DNA from: Bacteroidaceae bacterium
GTDB lineage: Bacteria; Bacteroidota; Bacteroidia; Bacteroidales; Bacteroidaceae
DNA: 64,000 nucleotides
Direction of reading: 5' to 3'
Assembly: GCA_016286165.1 (NCBI GenBank)
Contig: JAEESE010000010.1
Location: 62,001 to 126,000 of the forward strand
Shown: positions 8,836 through 17,494 of the stretch, piece by piece
How the letters are laid out: each line of letters begins with the position of its first letter
How positions within the stretch are numbered: the stretch's first letter is position 1
Translations under genes and position numbers: made by a program
The notes under the pieces: model-generated
Database searches by the model: none
Seen by the model: the letters and a program-made list of their open reading frames with translations, nothing else
Told to the model about the DNA's origin: nothing

Positions 8836-10245
8836 ATGAAAGACCTTACAACAGCAACCATAGACCCACGATGGGAGCACTGCCAGCGGATGATTGCGAG
8901 CAACATCAGCCGCCAGCAGTACGATACATGGTTTGCGCCCATCTGCTTCGTCGGTTTCGACGAAGATGAGCGCATGCTGACGTTGTCTGTGCCCAGTCCT
9001 TTCATTCGTGAATATATCGAAGAGCACTATCTGAAGCTCCTGCGCGCCGTGTTGCAGCAGCAGTTTGGAATGGGCGTCCGCCTTCGTTATGAGGTAAAGA
9101 TCGACACAATAAATAACATATCCACGCGCGAGGTCGATGACCAGCGCTCGGCATTTGCCAACGCCCCGGTTCGTACTGACGGCCTCAACACCAGCCCACG
9201 AGCCCTTCAGCAGCTTGACTCGCAGTTGAAGCCCGAGTACACGTTCGAGAATTTCGTCGAAGGCGAGAGCAACAAGCTGCCGCGCACGGTAGGTTTGGCA
9301 ATAGCCCAGAACCCGCATCAGGCAACCTTCAACCCGCTGTTCGTTTACGGCGGTTCGGGCGTAGGCAAGACACACTTGGTGAACGCCATAGGTCTGAAAG
9401 TGAAGGAGCTGCATCCCGAGCTGCGCGTGCTTTACGTTTCGGCACACCTCTTCCAGGTTCAATACACCGACAGCGTGCGACGCAACACCGTCAACGATTT
9501 CATCGCGTTCTATCAGACCATCGACGTGCTTATCATCGATGATATTCAGGAGTTGGCAACGATGCAGAAGACTCAGCTGTCGTTCTTCCACATCTTCAAC
9601 CACCTGCACCAGAACGGCCGTCAGCTCATCCTCACCTCCGACCGCCCGCCCGTGGCACTTGAAGGAATGGAAGAGCGCCTGCTCACTCGTTTCAAGTGGG
9701 GTTTGCTGGCAGAGTTGGAGCGCCCGACTCAGACATTGCGCCGCGACATCCTCTTCTACAAGATCCGTAAAGACGGCTTGCGCGTGTCAACTCCCGTTGT
9801 GGACTACATCGCCGCCAACGTGGACAAGAGCATTCGCGACCTCGAAGGCGTGCTCACATCCCTGATGGCTTATAGCGTAGTGAACAACTGCGAAATAGAC
9901 CTCGATCTGGCGGAACGTGTGATAGGCCGCACGGTAGGCCTCAGCCAGCAACGTCAGGCGCTGACCATGGACGACATTCTCAACCGCACTTGCCGATTCT
10001 TCAGCATCGACCGCGATGATGTGCTCTCGTCGACACGTAAGGCGCCAGTAGTGCAGGCCCGACAAGTGGTGATGTATCTGGCTCAACAGCATACCCACCT
10101 GAGTACCACCAAGATAGGTGCTTTCGTAGGTAAGCGCGGGCACGCTACTGTGATACACTCATGCCAGGCCGTTACACAACGGTTGCAAAACGATGAAACG
10201 TTCCGCGAGCGCATAGCAGAATTAGAAGGTTTACTGACACAGTAA
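8836..10245 (+). CDS. dnaA: Chromosomal replication initiator protein DnaA
   Basis: 469 residues. Domain I starts at about residue 9 (WEHCQRMIASNISRQQYDTW). Domain III carries Walker A GGSGVGKTH with Lys178, Walker B LIIDDIQE with Asp235-Asp236, and the sensor segment LTSDRPP. Domain IV has LSSTRKAPVVQARQVVMYLA and the DNA-recognition loop GKRGHATVIHS, a variant of the usual GGRDHSTV. ATG 8836 is chosen over an upstream in-frame GTG-like start at 8761 because the promoter -7 box (8784-8791) lies between them and because homologues start here. The gene stands alone with its own promoter and terminator; dnaN is not next to it. Confidence 0.97.
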   Translation: MKDLTTATIDPRWEHCQRMIASNISRQQYDTWFAPICFVGFDEDERMLTLSVPSPFIREYIEEHYLKLLRAVLQQQFGMGVRLRYEVKIDTINNISTREVDDQRSAFANAPVRTDGLNTSPRALQQLDSQLKPEYTFENFVEGESNKLPRTVGLAIAQNPHQATFNPLFVYGGSGVGKTHLVNAIGLKVKELHPELRVLYVSAHLFQVQYTDSVRRNTVNDFIAFYQTIDVLIIDDIQELATMQKTQLSFFHIFNHLHQNGRQLILTSDRPPVALEGMEERLLTRFKWGLLAELERPTQTLRRDILFYKIRKDGLRVSTPVVDYIAANVDKSIRDLEGVLTSLMAYSVVNNCEIDLDLAERVIGRTVGLSQQRQALTMDDILNRTCRFFSIDRDDVLSSTRKAPVVQARQVVMYLAQQHTHLSTTKIGAFVGKRGHATVIHSCQAVTQRLQNDETFRERIAELEGLLTQ

Positions 10246-10256
10246 GCCTTTTTTTT
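10228..10256 (+). terminator. dnaA terminator overlapping the stop codon
   Basis: Stem GGTTTACT (10228-10235) / AGTAAGCC (10241-10248), with one G-U pair, then eight T. The stop codon TAA (10243-10245) is inside the right arm, so the last codons of dnaA form part of the hairpin. Confidence 0.8.
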
Positions 10257-10308
10257 ATTCTTAACAAAAATTATTTGCTCTCAGGAGTTGTTATTCATCA
10301 ATAATGAT

Positions 10309-10316
10309 TAACTTTG
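10309..10316 (+). promoter_or_regulatory. -7 box TAACTTTG
   Basis: Lies 23 bp before ATG 10340 of the small secreted protein. It overlaps the in-frame ATG at 10304, so the downstream ATG is preferred. Confidence 0.65.
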
Positions 10317-10339
10317 CAGCAACAAACACTCCTACTACT

Positions 10340-10873
10340 ATGCGACACATTCTTTTTACACTCGTTATGGTCTTCGCCTCCGCCTCAATGATGGCGCAGG
10401 AGCCGACCGACAATGCAACCGCTACGCCCGACACCACCTCCACGAAGGCCGCTACCGAGCATATCCTCTTCGAAGGCATAGAAGTGAAGGGCGACATTTA
10501 TGAGTTTGCAGCTGTAATGCAAAAGAACCGTTTCACGCTGTCCAAACGGCTCGGCAACGAGAATGCCTATATCTTCAAGGGCACCGTTTGCGGACAATCG
10601 TGCTATGTTCAGGCCAGCTATTCCAAGCACACGCGCACCGTTTACAGAATCATGGTGCAGCCTAAGAACGTGGATCTGAACGCCTACCTTGATTCCCTTC
10701 GCGTGCGTTACGGCGAGCCTTACGACGAGACAGAGCGCGGCTACGAATGGATGTTACCCAATGGCGCCGTAATGTTCTTCACTCCAGAAGGCTATGACCC
10801 TACCCTTGTCATCATGGACGCCATAGGCGTGGCTGCTTACAAGGAAGAGAATGACAGGCCAAGGATGAGATAG
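10340..10873 (+). CDS. Small secreted protein of unknown function
   Basis: 177 residues with a signal peptide ending at SMMAQ (about residue 19), then a Thr/Ala-rich linker. The mature part (about 40-165) looks like one compact alpha/beta domain with HILFEGIEVKG, a pair of cysteines CGQSC, and YDPTLVIMDAIGV near the end. I do not recognise a named family with certainty. Similar short exported proteins with a repeated beta-strand pattern are common in Prevotella. No enzymatic motif is visible. It has its own promoter and is followed by a GC-rich palindrome. Confidence 0.7.
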   Translation: MRHILFTLVMVFASASMMAQEPTDNATATPDTTSTKAATEHILFEGIEVKGDIYEFAAVMQKNRFTLSKRLGNENAYIFKGTVCGQSCYVQASYSKHTRTVYRIMVQPKNVDLNAYLDSLRVRYGEPYDETERGYEWMLPNGAVMFFTPEGYDPTLVIMDAIGVAAYKEENDRPRMR

Positions 10874-10882
10874 GGAAGATCA

Positions 10883-10910
10883 AGCCCCCTATAATCCCCC
10901 GGTGGGGGAT
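10883..10910. repeat. GC-rich palindromic repeat, copy 2
   Basis: Same unit as 4422-4449: the first 19 bases (AGCCCCCTATAATCCCCCG) are identical and only two loop positions differ. Arms are 10894-10900 and 10904-10910. A purine-only stretch (GGAGGAAG, AATAAGAAA words) runs on to about 10985. Confidence 0.75.
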
Positions 10911-11004
10911 GAAGGAGGAAGAGGGGGAGAGGAGAAGAAAATAAGAAATTAGGAAAATAAGAAAATAAGGGAAGAAGAGAATAAGTATTATTGAAAAGAC
11001 AGAT

Positions 11005-14000
11005 ATGAAGAAAGTAATCTTTGTAGCCGTGATTACGCTGCTGCCTCTTTTGGCTACAGCACAGAGTCAGTTGTACCCACAACATTTCAACCTCAACGAG
11101 GTGACGCTGCTCGACGGTCCTATGAAGGAGGCTGTTGACGGCAATGCCCGTCTGCTGTTGCAGTATGATGCCGACCGCCTGCTGACACCGTTCATCCGTC
11201 AGGCCGGCCTACTCACACGCCGCGGCGGCACGTATGAAGGTTGGGAGATAGCTCACCCATCGTTCTCGAACTGGGGACTGTCGGACTGGAGTCTGGAAGG
11301 TCACGTCGGAGGTCATTACCTGTCGGCGCTGGCATTGGCCTACACCCAAGTGACAGACGACGCCCTTCGCACCCAGTTGAAGCAACGGCTTGGTCACTGC
11401 CTGAGCGTGCTCAAGGACTGTCAGGATGCATACTCTGCTGACACTCACGGCTTGAAAGGTTTCATAGGCGGTCAGCCTATCAATCAGGTTTGGACAGGGC
11501 TGTATGCCAACGACCTCACTGAATTCCGCAAATACGGCGGTTGGGTACCTTTCTACTGTCAGCATAAGGTGCTCGCCGGCCTGCGTGATGCCTGGATATA
11601 CACCGACAGCGATGTGGCCAAGGAGTGCTTCCGCGGCCTGTCAGACTGGGCGGTCAACGTCGTTTCGAACCTCTCCGAGGCAGATATGCAAACGGTTCTC
11701 GGTTGGGAACACGGCGGCATGAACGAGGTGTTGGCCGACGCCTTCGCCCTCTTCGGCGACATGAAATACCTGGAGGCGGCCAAGCGCTATAGTCACCAGC
11801 GCATGATAAACGGCTTGCAAGACACGCCCTACAACCTCCATTTCCTCGACAATCATCACGCCAACACTCAGGTTCCTAAGTACATCGGTTTTGAGCGCGT
11901 ATGGAAACAATACATAAAAGCCAAAGCAGGAACCGATATCTCTGCCTACCGCACAGCCGTCGTCAACTTCTGGGACGACGTGGCAACACACCGCACAGTC
12001 TGTATCGGAGGCAATTCCACATCCGAGCATTTCTTCGACATAGCCAATGGCAAACGCTATATCAACGATGTCGACGGCCCCGAGACATGCAACTCCAACA
12101 ATATGCTCAAGCTCTCGGAAATGCTCTTCGACGACAACCACGATGCCCGTTATGCCGATTTCTATGAGAACACGATGTACAACCACATACTCTCCACCCG
12201 AGACCCGAAGACCGGTGGCTACGTGTATTTCACCACGCTGCGTCCTCAAGGCTACCGTATCTATTCCAGGGTCAACCAAGGCATGTGGTGCTGTGTAGGA
12301 ACCGGTATGGAGAACCACGTCAAATACGGTCATTTCATCTATACCCACGATGGCACATCACGTCTCTTCGTAAACCTCTTCGTGCCGAGCGAGCTCAATA
12401 ACAAGACCTTCGGTATCAGGCAGGAGACAATCTATCCCTACATCGACACCGCAAGAAACGATCTGCCGACAGCACAGACCGCCGTCAGCGAACTGACCGT
12501 CACGCGCGCAGGTACATATGATATATGTCTGCGTCATCCCGCTTGGGCAGGTTCAGAATATGCCGTGAAAGTGAATGGAACTGCTGTAGATGTCGACGCA
12601 ACAGCAGGCAAGGCATCCTACGTTACGGTAAGCAGAAAGTGGAAGGCCGGAGACCACATCACCGTGTATCTTCCGATGACGTTGCGCACGGAGGAATGCC
12701 CCGGCTACGCAGATTATATTGCGTTTAAGTTCGGCCCCATTCTCCTGGCAGCCAAGACCACGGCATCGTCGGCAGAAGAAGCCCAGGCTACAGGACTTGA
12801 GTTTGAACGCCTCCAGAATGAATATGCCGGCGAAGGACGCATGGACCATGCTCCGGGCAGCCGTGCCACCGTAAAGGATTTGAGCAGTGCGCCGCTGCTG
12901 ATAGGTGAACGCGCTGATGTGCTCAACCGCATACAGACGGCCGACTTAAGCAAGTTGCAGTTCACCATCGACGCCTCGAGCGAGCTGTCGAAGGGCAACT
13001 GGACAACGCTCACGCTCGAGCCCTTCTTCGGCATTCACCATGCCCGCTACGCCTGTTATTGGTATCAGGCCACCAAGGAAGCCTATGCACAAAGCGACAT
13101 GGGTATAGCCGATGCCGAGGCAGCAGCGTTGAACGCTCGCACGCTGGACTTTGTGGCTACCGGTGAGCAGCAGAGCGAAGCCGGACACCAATACCAGTAC
13201 AGTAGCGATTCATCAACAGGCACATATAATGGTGAGACCTACCGCGATGCACGCGCCAACGGATACATTCAATATGTACTGTCCAATCCCGAAGGACTTA
13301 CCGAAGGCCTTGCCATAATGATTCGCATAATCACGGCTGACAGAGGACGTAAGGGCACCGTGACTATCGACGGCACTAAGATTGCCGACATCGAGGTAGC
13401 ACCCAGATACAAGGGACAGGATGCCAGAGGTTTCTACAACATGGAGATCCCCATACCTACGGAACTGATGAAGAATGCCGACGGCTCGGCCAAGACCGAG
13501 ATCACCTTCCGCTTGACAGCATCACCGACGACGCTCATTCCGGGACTCTACTATGTCAGACTCGTCAAAGGATACAACGACCACAGCTATATCTTCAAGG
13601 CACGCGACTGGGTGACAGGCGACCCAGCTCGCGTTGCCCAAGCAAACATAAGCTACGACGATGCCGAGAACACCATCACCGTGCGTGCCTCCGGCAGCAA
13701 TAACGTAGCCTTGTCTCTTAACTATGAGAATGTCGACTACGAGATTAACGCGCCACAGAAATATCTCATAGTCAAAGGGTCGCAGCTCTCACGCACCAGC
13801 GGCGCCAGCTACCTCTGGTGGCTCAACGGCGTGAACAAAGGTTCACAGATAGCCCCCACTAAGGTAAAGAAAGCCGACGACGGCGATGTGATAGTAGCCT
13901 GGGACATGACTCGTAGCACGCTCGATGCCAACAATACCGGTGACCGCTTCTCCGTGTGCCAGGGGCAGACTATTTTCGGTCTCACAAGCACTACGGGCAC

Positions 14001-14184
14001 GAGTGTGATAAAGAATATCGGTTTTTATGAAAGTGTTGAAGCTTTCGAGTTGTTAACCAAGATTGTTCAGGCGCAACTCACAGAAAAGTCAACTCAAGTG
14101 TACGGGCTTGATGGTCGGCGTCGTCAAGGGCTTCAACGGGGCTTGAATATCATAAACAGACATAAATACCTGATAAATAAATGA
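11005..14184 (+). CDS. Beta-L-arabinofuranosidase, GH127/GH146 type
   Basis: 1,059 residues, secreted (signal peptide ending at TATAQS). The (alpha/alpha)6 catalytic domain spans about residues 25-430. The metal and nucleophile cysteines of the family are present: Glu360 and Cys362 in GPETCNSNN, and the adjacent pair Cys429-Cys430 in MWCCVGTGME; one of the pair is the nucleophile in the known zinc-cysteine mechanism. A beta-sandwich domain follows (about 440-570) and further C-terminal domains extend to about 1010. The last 30 residues (VYGLDGRRRQGL) look like a worn secretion-tail. It releases beta-linked L-arabinose from plant glycoproteins or rhamnogalacturonan II-type side chains. It stands alone between repeats and a terminator. 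GH127 versus GH146 cannot be settled by eye. Confidence 0.88.
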   Translation: MKKVIFVAVITLLPLLATAQSQLYPQHFNLNEVTLLDGPMKEAVDGNARLLLQYDADRLLTPFIRQAGLLTRRGGTYEGWEIAHPSFSNWGLSDWSLEGHVGGHYLSALALAYTQVTDDALRTQLKQRLGHCLSVLKDCQDAYSADTHGLKGFIGGQPINQVWTGLYANDLTEFRKYGGWVPFYCQHKVLAGLRDAWIYTDSDVAKECFRGLSDWAVNVVSNLSEADMQTVLGWEHGGMNEVLADAFALFGDMKYLEAAKRYSHQRMINGLQDTPYNLHFLDNHHANTQVPKYIGFERVWKQYIKAKAGTDISAYRTAVVNFWDDVATHRTVCIGGNSTSEHFFDIANGKRYINDVDGPETCNSNNMLKLSEMLFDDNHDARYADFYENTMYNHILSTRDPKTGGYVYFTTLRPQGYRIYSRVNQGMWCCVGTGMENHVKYGHFIYTHDGTSRLFVNLFVPSELNNKTFGIRQETIYPYIDTARNDLPTAQTAVSELTVTRAGTYDICLRHPAWAGSEYAVKVNGTAVDVDATAGKASYVTVSRKWKAGDHITVYLPMTLRTEECPGYADYIAFKFGPILLAAKTTASSAEEAQATGLEFERLQNEYAGEGRMDHAPGSRATVKDLSSAPLLIGERADVLNRIQTADLSKLQFTIDASSELSKGNWTTLTLEPFFGIHHARYACYWYQATKEAYAQSDMGIADAEAAALNARTLDFVATGEQQSEAGHQYQYSSDSSTGTYNGETYRDARANGYIQYVLSNPEGLTEGLAIMIRIITADRGRKGTVTIDGTKIADIEVAPRYKGQDARGFYNMEIPIPTELMKNADGSAKTEITFRLTASPTTLIPGLYYVRLVKGYNDHSYIFKARDWVTGDPARVAQANISYDDAENTITVRASGSNNVALSLNYENVDYEINAPQKYLIVKGSQLSRTSGASYLWWLNGVNKGSQIAPTKVKKADDGDVIVAWDMTRSTLDANNTGDRFSVCQGQTIFGLTSTTGTSVIKNIGFYESVEAFELLTKIVQAQLTEKSTQVYGLDGRRRQGLQRGLNIINRHKYLINK

Positions 14185-14188
14185 TTAA

Positions 14189-14213
14189 GGCTTGCTGATG
14201 TAAGTCTTTTTTT
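14189..14213 (+). terminator. Terminator after the GH127-type gene
   Basis: Seven-pair stem (14189-14195 / 14200-14206) with two G-U pairs, then seven T. Confidence 0.65.
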
Positions 14214-14309
14214 ATAGCCATACGTTTCCTCTCATTTCCATAAATTATCAAAAAGAAAAATTTTTTGAAAAAAAGTCGCAAGGAAGTTTGCCAAAAGGGA
14301 AAAGTTTTG

Positions 14310-14317
14310 TAGTTTTG
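14310..14317 (+). promoter_or_regulatory. -7 box TAGTTTTG for the ribonucleotide reductase gene
   Basis: Lies 59 bp before the GTG start. I looked for a cobalamin riboswitch in 14214-14376 and do not see its conserved core. Confidence 0.55.
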
Positions 14318-14376
14318 CACCGCCTAACGGTTCTCCAGGATAAGCAACTTACAAAATCATTTTACCCTATATTATT

Positions 14377-16965
14377 GTGGAACAGACTTATACTTATGAT
14401 GAAGCCTTTGCGGCTTCCTTAGACTATTTCGGCGGTGACGAATTGGCCGCCCGCGTGTGGGTCAACAAGTATGCAATGAAGGACTCTTTCGGCAACATCT
14501 TCGAGAAGAGTCCTGCTGATATGCATTGGCGCATCGCCAATGAGGTTGCCCGAATCGAAAAGAAGTACAAAAACCCGATGAGCGCACAGGAGATATTCGA
14601 TCTCCTGGATCATTTCCGCTACATCATCCCTGCCGGCTCGCCCATGACAGGCATAGGCAACCACTTCCAGGTTGCTTCGCTGAGCAACTGCTTCGTTGTC
14701 GGCCTCGACGGCGACAGCGACAGCTACGGTGCTATCATCCGCATCGACGAGGAGCAGGTTCAGTTGATGAAGCGTCGCGGCGGCGTAGGCCACGACCTTT
14801 CACATCTGCGTCCTGCCGGCTCTCCGGTCAAGAACTCAGCCCTCACATCTACCGGCCTCGTTCCGTTCATGGAGCGATATAGTAATAGTACGCGCGAAGT
14901 GGCACAGGATGGTCGCCGCGGCGCCTTGATGCTCAGCGTAAGCATCAAACACCCCGATGCTGAGGCTTTCATCGACGCAAAGATGACCGAGGGAAAGGTA
15001 ACGGGTGCCAACGTCAGCGTGAAGATTGACGATGCCTTCATGCAGGCAGCAGCCGAAGGCAAGCCCTACACTCAGCAATTCCCCATCGACAGCGACAATC
15101 CCATAGTCGCCAAGGAAATCGATGCCAGCGCCTTGTGGAAGAAAATCGTGCACAACGCTTGGAAGAGCGCCGAGCCTGGCGTACTGTTCTGGGACACCAT
15201 CCTGCGCGAAAGCGTACCCGACTGCTATGCCGACCTCGGTTTCCGCACCGTCAGCACAAACCCATGCGGCGAGATACCTCTTTGTCCTTACGACAGCTGC
15301 CGTCTGCTGGCCGTCAACCTCTATGAATATGTTGAAGAGCCCTTCACGCGCAACGCCAAGTTCAACTTCGACAAGTTCCGCGAGCATGTGCGTAAGGCAC
15401 AGCGTATCATGGACGATATCATCGACCTGGAGCTGGAGAAGATTGAACTGATTCTGAACAAGATTGAATCAGATCCGCAGTCGGAAGAAGTGAAGTTCGC
15501 TGAGCGTAACCTATGGCTTAAGATTCAGCGCAAGAGTTCTATGGGCCGCCGCACGGGCGTCGGCATCACCGCCGAAGGCGACATGCTCGCCGCCCTGGGT
15601 CTGCGCTATGGCACTCAAGAAGCCACCGATTTTGCCGTCGAGGTGCAGAAGACCGTTTGCCTGTCGGCATATGCCAGCAGCGTAGAGATGGCCCGCGAAC
15701 GCGGTGCCTTCGAGATGTTCGATGCCGAGCGCGAGAAGAACAACCCCTTCATCCTGCGCATCAAGGCTGCCGACCCGAAGCTTTACGAAGATATGGTGAA
15801 GTATGGCCGCCGCAACATTGCCTGCCTGACCATAGCTCCCACCGGCACCACGAGTCTAATGACGCAGACCACCAGCGGCATCGAGCCTGTGTTCATGCCC
15901 GTGTACAAGCGTCGCCGTAAGGTTAATCCCAATGATCCCGAGGTTCATGTTGACTTCGTCGATGAGACAGGTGATGCCTTCGAGGAATATATCGTTTACC
16001 ACCACAAGTTCCTCACCTGGATGAAGACCTGCGGTCTCGACACCGAGCGCCGCTACACCCAGGAGGAGATTGACGAGTTGGTAGAGCAGTCGCCTTACTA
16101 CAAAGCTACTGCCAATGATGTTGACTGGCTGATGAAAGTTCGTATGCAAGGTGCAATCCAGAAATGGGTGGACCACAGCATCAGCGTCACCGTGAACCTG
16201 CCTAATTCCGTCGACGAGCAGTTGGTCAACGACCTCTATATGGAAGCCTGGCGCAGCGGCTGCAAAGGCTGCACCATCTACCGCGACGGCTCACGCAGCG
16301 GCGTGATGATCAGCGTCAGCAAGAAAAAGGAGAATAAACCCGAAGGCGAGGGCAATGACACACCTGCATTGGAAACAGGCCACGAACATGCAGTGCCTGA
16401 ATGCCGTCCGCCCGAGGTTGTGGAGAAACGCCCCGAAGTGCTTGAGTGCGACGTAGTGCGTTTCCAGAACAACAAGGAGAAATGGGTGGCCTTCGTAGGT
16501 CTGCTCAACGGTTATCCCTACGAGATTTTCACAGGTCTTCAGGACGATGAGGAAGGTATCCTCCTGCCCAAGAGCGTGACAAAGGGTCGTATCATCAAGC
16601 AGCTGAACCCCGACGGCACCAAGCGCTACGACTTCCAATTCGAGAACAAGCGCGGCTATAAGACAACCGTCGAAGGACTGTCGGAGAAATTCAACCCCGA
16701 GTACTGGAACTATGCCAAGCTGCTCTCCGGTGTGCTGCGCTACCGCATGCCCCTCGACCACGTCATACGTCTCGTAGGTCAACTCTCGCTCAACGACGAA
16801 ACTATTAATACTTGGAAAAATGGCGTAGAACGTGCATTGAAGAAGTACATCCAGGACGGCACAGCAGCCAAGGGTCAGAAGTGCCCCAACTGCGGTCAGG
16901 AGACTTTGGTCTATCAGGAAGGATGTCTGATTTGCACAAACTGCGGCGCCAGCAGATGTGGGTAA
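14377..16965 (+). CDS. nrdJ: Adenosylcobalamin-dependent (class II) ribonucleotide reductase
   Basis: 862 residues starting at GTG; the N-terminus QTYTYDEAFAASLDYF fits the family. It makes deoxyribonucleotides using a B12 radical and needs no oxygen, as suits an anaerobe. The 10-stranded barrel carries SNCFVVG (about residue 107, first redox cysteine), STNPCGEIPLCPYDSC (about 305) with the radical cysteine in NPCGE, and TIAPTGTTSLM (about 488). A long charged linker (about 650-690) leads to a C-terminal domain ending in a zinc ribbon, CPNCG and CTNCG. The full-length fold with no NrdB partner nearby supports class II. It has its own promoter. Confidence 0.93.
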   Translation: MEQTYTYDEAFAASLDYFGGDELAARVWVNKYAMKDSFGNIFEKSPADMHWRIANEVARIEKKYKNPMSAQEIFDLLDHFRYIIPAGSPMTGIGNHFQVASLSNCFVVGLDGDSDSYGAIIRIDEEQVQLMKRRGGVGHDLSHLRPAGSPVKNSALTSTGLVPFMERYSNSTREVAQDGRRGALMLSVSIKHPDAEAFIDAKMTEGKVTGANVSVKIDDAFMQAAAEGKPYTQQFPIDSDNPIVAKEIDASALWKKIVHNAWKSAEPGVLFWDTILRESVPDCYADLGFRTVSTNPCGEIPLCPYDSCRLLAVNLYEYVEEPFTRNAKFNFDKFREHVRKAQRIMDDIIDLELEKIELILNKIESDPQSEEVKFAERNLWLKIQRKSSMGRRTGVGITAEGDMLAALGLRYGTQEATDFAVEVQKTVCLSAYASSVEMARERGAFEMFDAEREKNNPFILRIKAADPKLYEDMVKYGRRNIACLTIAPTGTTSLMTQTTSGIEPVFMPVYKRRRKVNPNDPEVHVDFVDETGDAFEEYIVYHHKFLTWMKTCGLDTERRYTQEEIDELVEQSPYYKATANDVDWLMKVRMQGAIQKWVDHSISVTVNLPNSVDEQLVNDLYMEAWRSGCKGCTIYRDGSRSGVMISVSKKKENKPEGEGNDTPALETGHEHAVPECRPPEVVEKRPEVLECDVVRFQNNKEKWVAFVGLLNGYPYEIFTGLQDDEEGILLPKSVTKGRIIKQLNPDGTKRYDFQFENKRGYKTTVEGLSEKFNPEYWNYAKLLSGVLRYRMPLDHVIRLVGQLSLNDETINTWKNGVERALKKYIQDGTAAKGQKCPNCGQETLVYQEGCLICTNCGASRCG

Positions 16966-16971
16966 AGTTCC

Positions 16972-17008
16972 TCTCCTCCCCTCCCACGGGAGGGGACGGG
17001 GGAGGAGA
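16972..17008. repeat. GC-rich palindromic repeat, copy 3
   Basis: CCCCTCCC (16978-16985) and GGGAGGGG (16988-16995) around two bases, with an outer TCTCCTCCCC / GGGGGAGGAGA layer. Placed just after the nrdJ stop codon. Confidence 0.7.
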
Positions 17009-17013
17009 TTTGA

Positions 17014-17097
17014 ATTTTGGATTAAGAATTAGAAAATTGAATAAGGATTAAGGATTAGAGATTAAGGCTGGGTGACAGCTAATAAGGATTAAATATT
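17014..17097. repeat. AT-rich word repeat before folB
   Basis: Units like AAGGATTA, AGAGATTA and AATAAGGATTA. Same style as 6617-6712. Confidence 0.65.
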
Positions 17098-17098
17098 A

Positions 17099-17473
17099 TT
17101 GGATTTGAACATTAATCAATCTCATGTCCTGTTGAAGGACATCCGCCTGCAAGGCTTTCACGGCGTACTCCCTCAGGAGCGCGTCGTTGGAGCCTATTTC
17201 ATCATCAATGTCAGCATCGGCACCGATTTCTCACGTGCCATGGCTACTGACGACCTCGAAGGAACTATCTCTTATGCCGACGCATATGAGGTGGTGAAAG
17301 CCGAGATGGCCATGCCCTCGCAACTGCTTGAGCACCTGGCAGGACGAATATGCAAGGCTCTGCTCGAGCGTTTCCCCGCCGCCGACACCATCCACCTTGA
17401 AATCATCAAGGAAAACCCTCCAATGGGTACCGATTGCGGTGGTGCCGGAGTGAGCGTAGACGTAAAGCGTTGA
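17099..17473 (+). CDS. folB: Dihydroneopterin aldolase
   Basis: 124 residues. It converts dihydroneopterin to 6-hydroxymethyl-dihydropterin in folate synthesis. LKDIRLQGFHGVLPQER is the family N-terminal signature with the active-site Glu, TISYADAYEVV is the middle strand-helix, and IIKENPPMG holds the catalytic Lys. There is no ATG; two TTG codons (17099 and 17105) are possible starts and the alignment with homologues fits either. No folP or folK is nearby; the next gene, 21 bp on, is the MurF-Alr fusion, so the two probably share a transcript. Confidence 0.9.
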   Translation: MDLNINQSHVLLKDIRLQGFHGVLPQERVVGAYFIINVSIGTDFSRAMATDDLEGTISYADAYEVVKAEMAMPSQLLEHLAGRICKALLERFPAADTIHLEIIKENPPMGTDCGGAGVSVDVKR

Positions 17474-17494
17474 CTTACTTTAATTGTGAATAGC

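Noticed and set aside
8474..10340. Replication origin next to dnaA
   Set aside because: I looked for TTATCCACA-type DnaA boxes on both strands in the flanks of dnaA and found none. dnaN is also absent. oriC is probably elsewhere.
14214..14376. Cobalamin riboswitch ahead of the B12-dependent reductase
   Set aside because: The conserved B12-box core is not visible in this 163-bp stretch; only a TAGTTTTG promoter box is.
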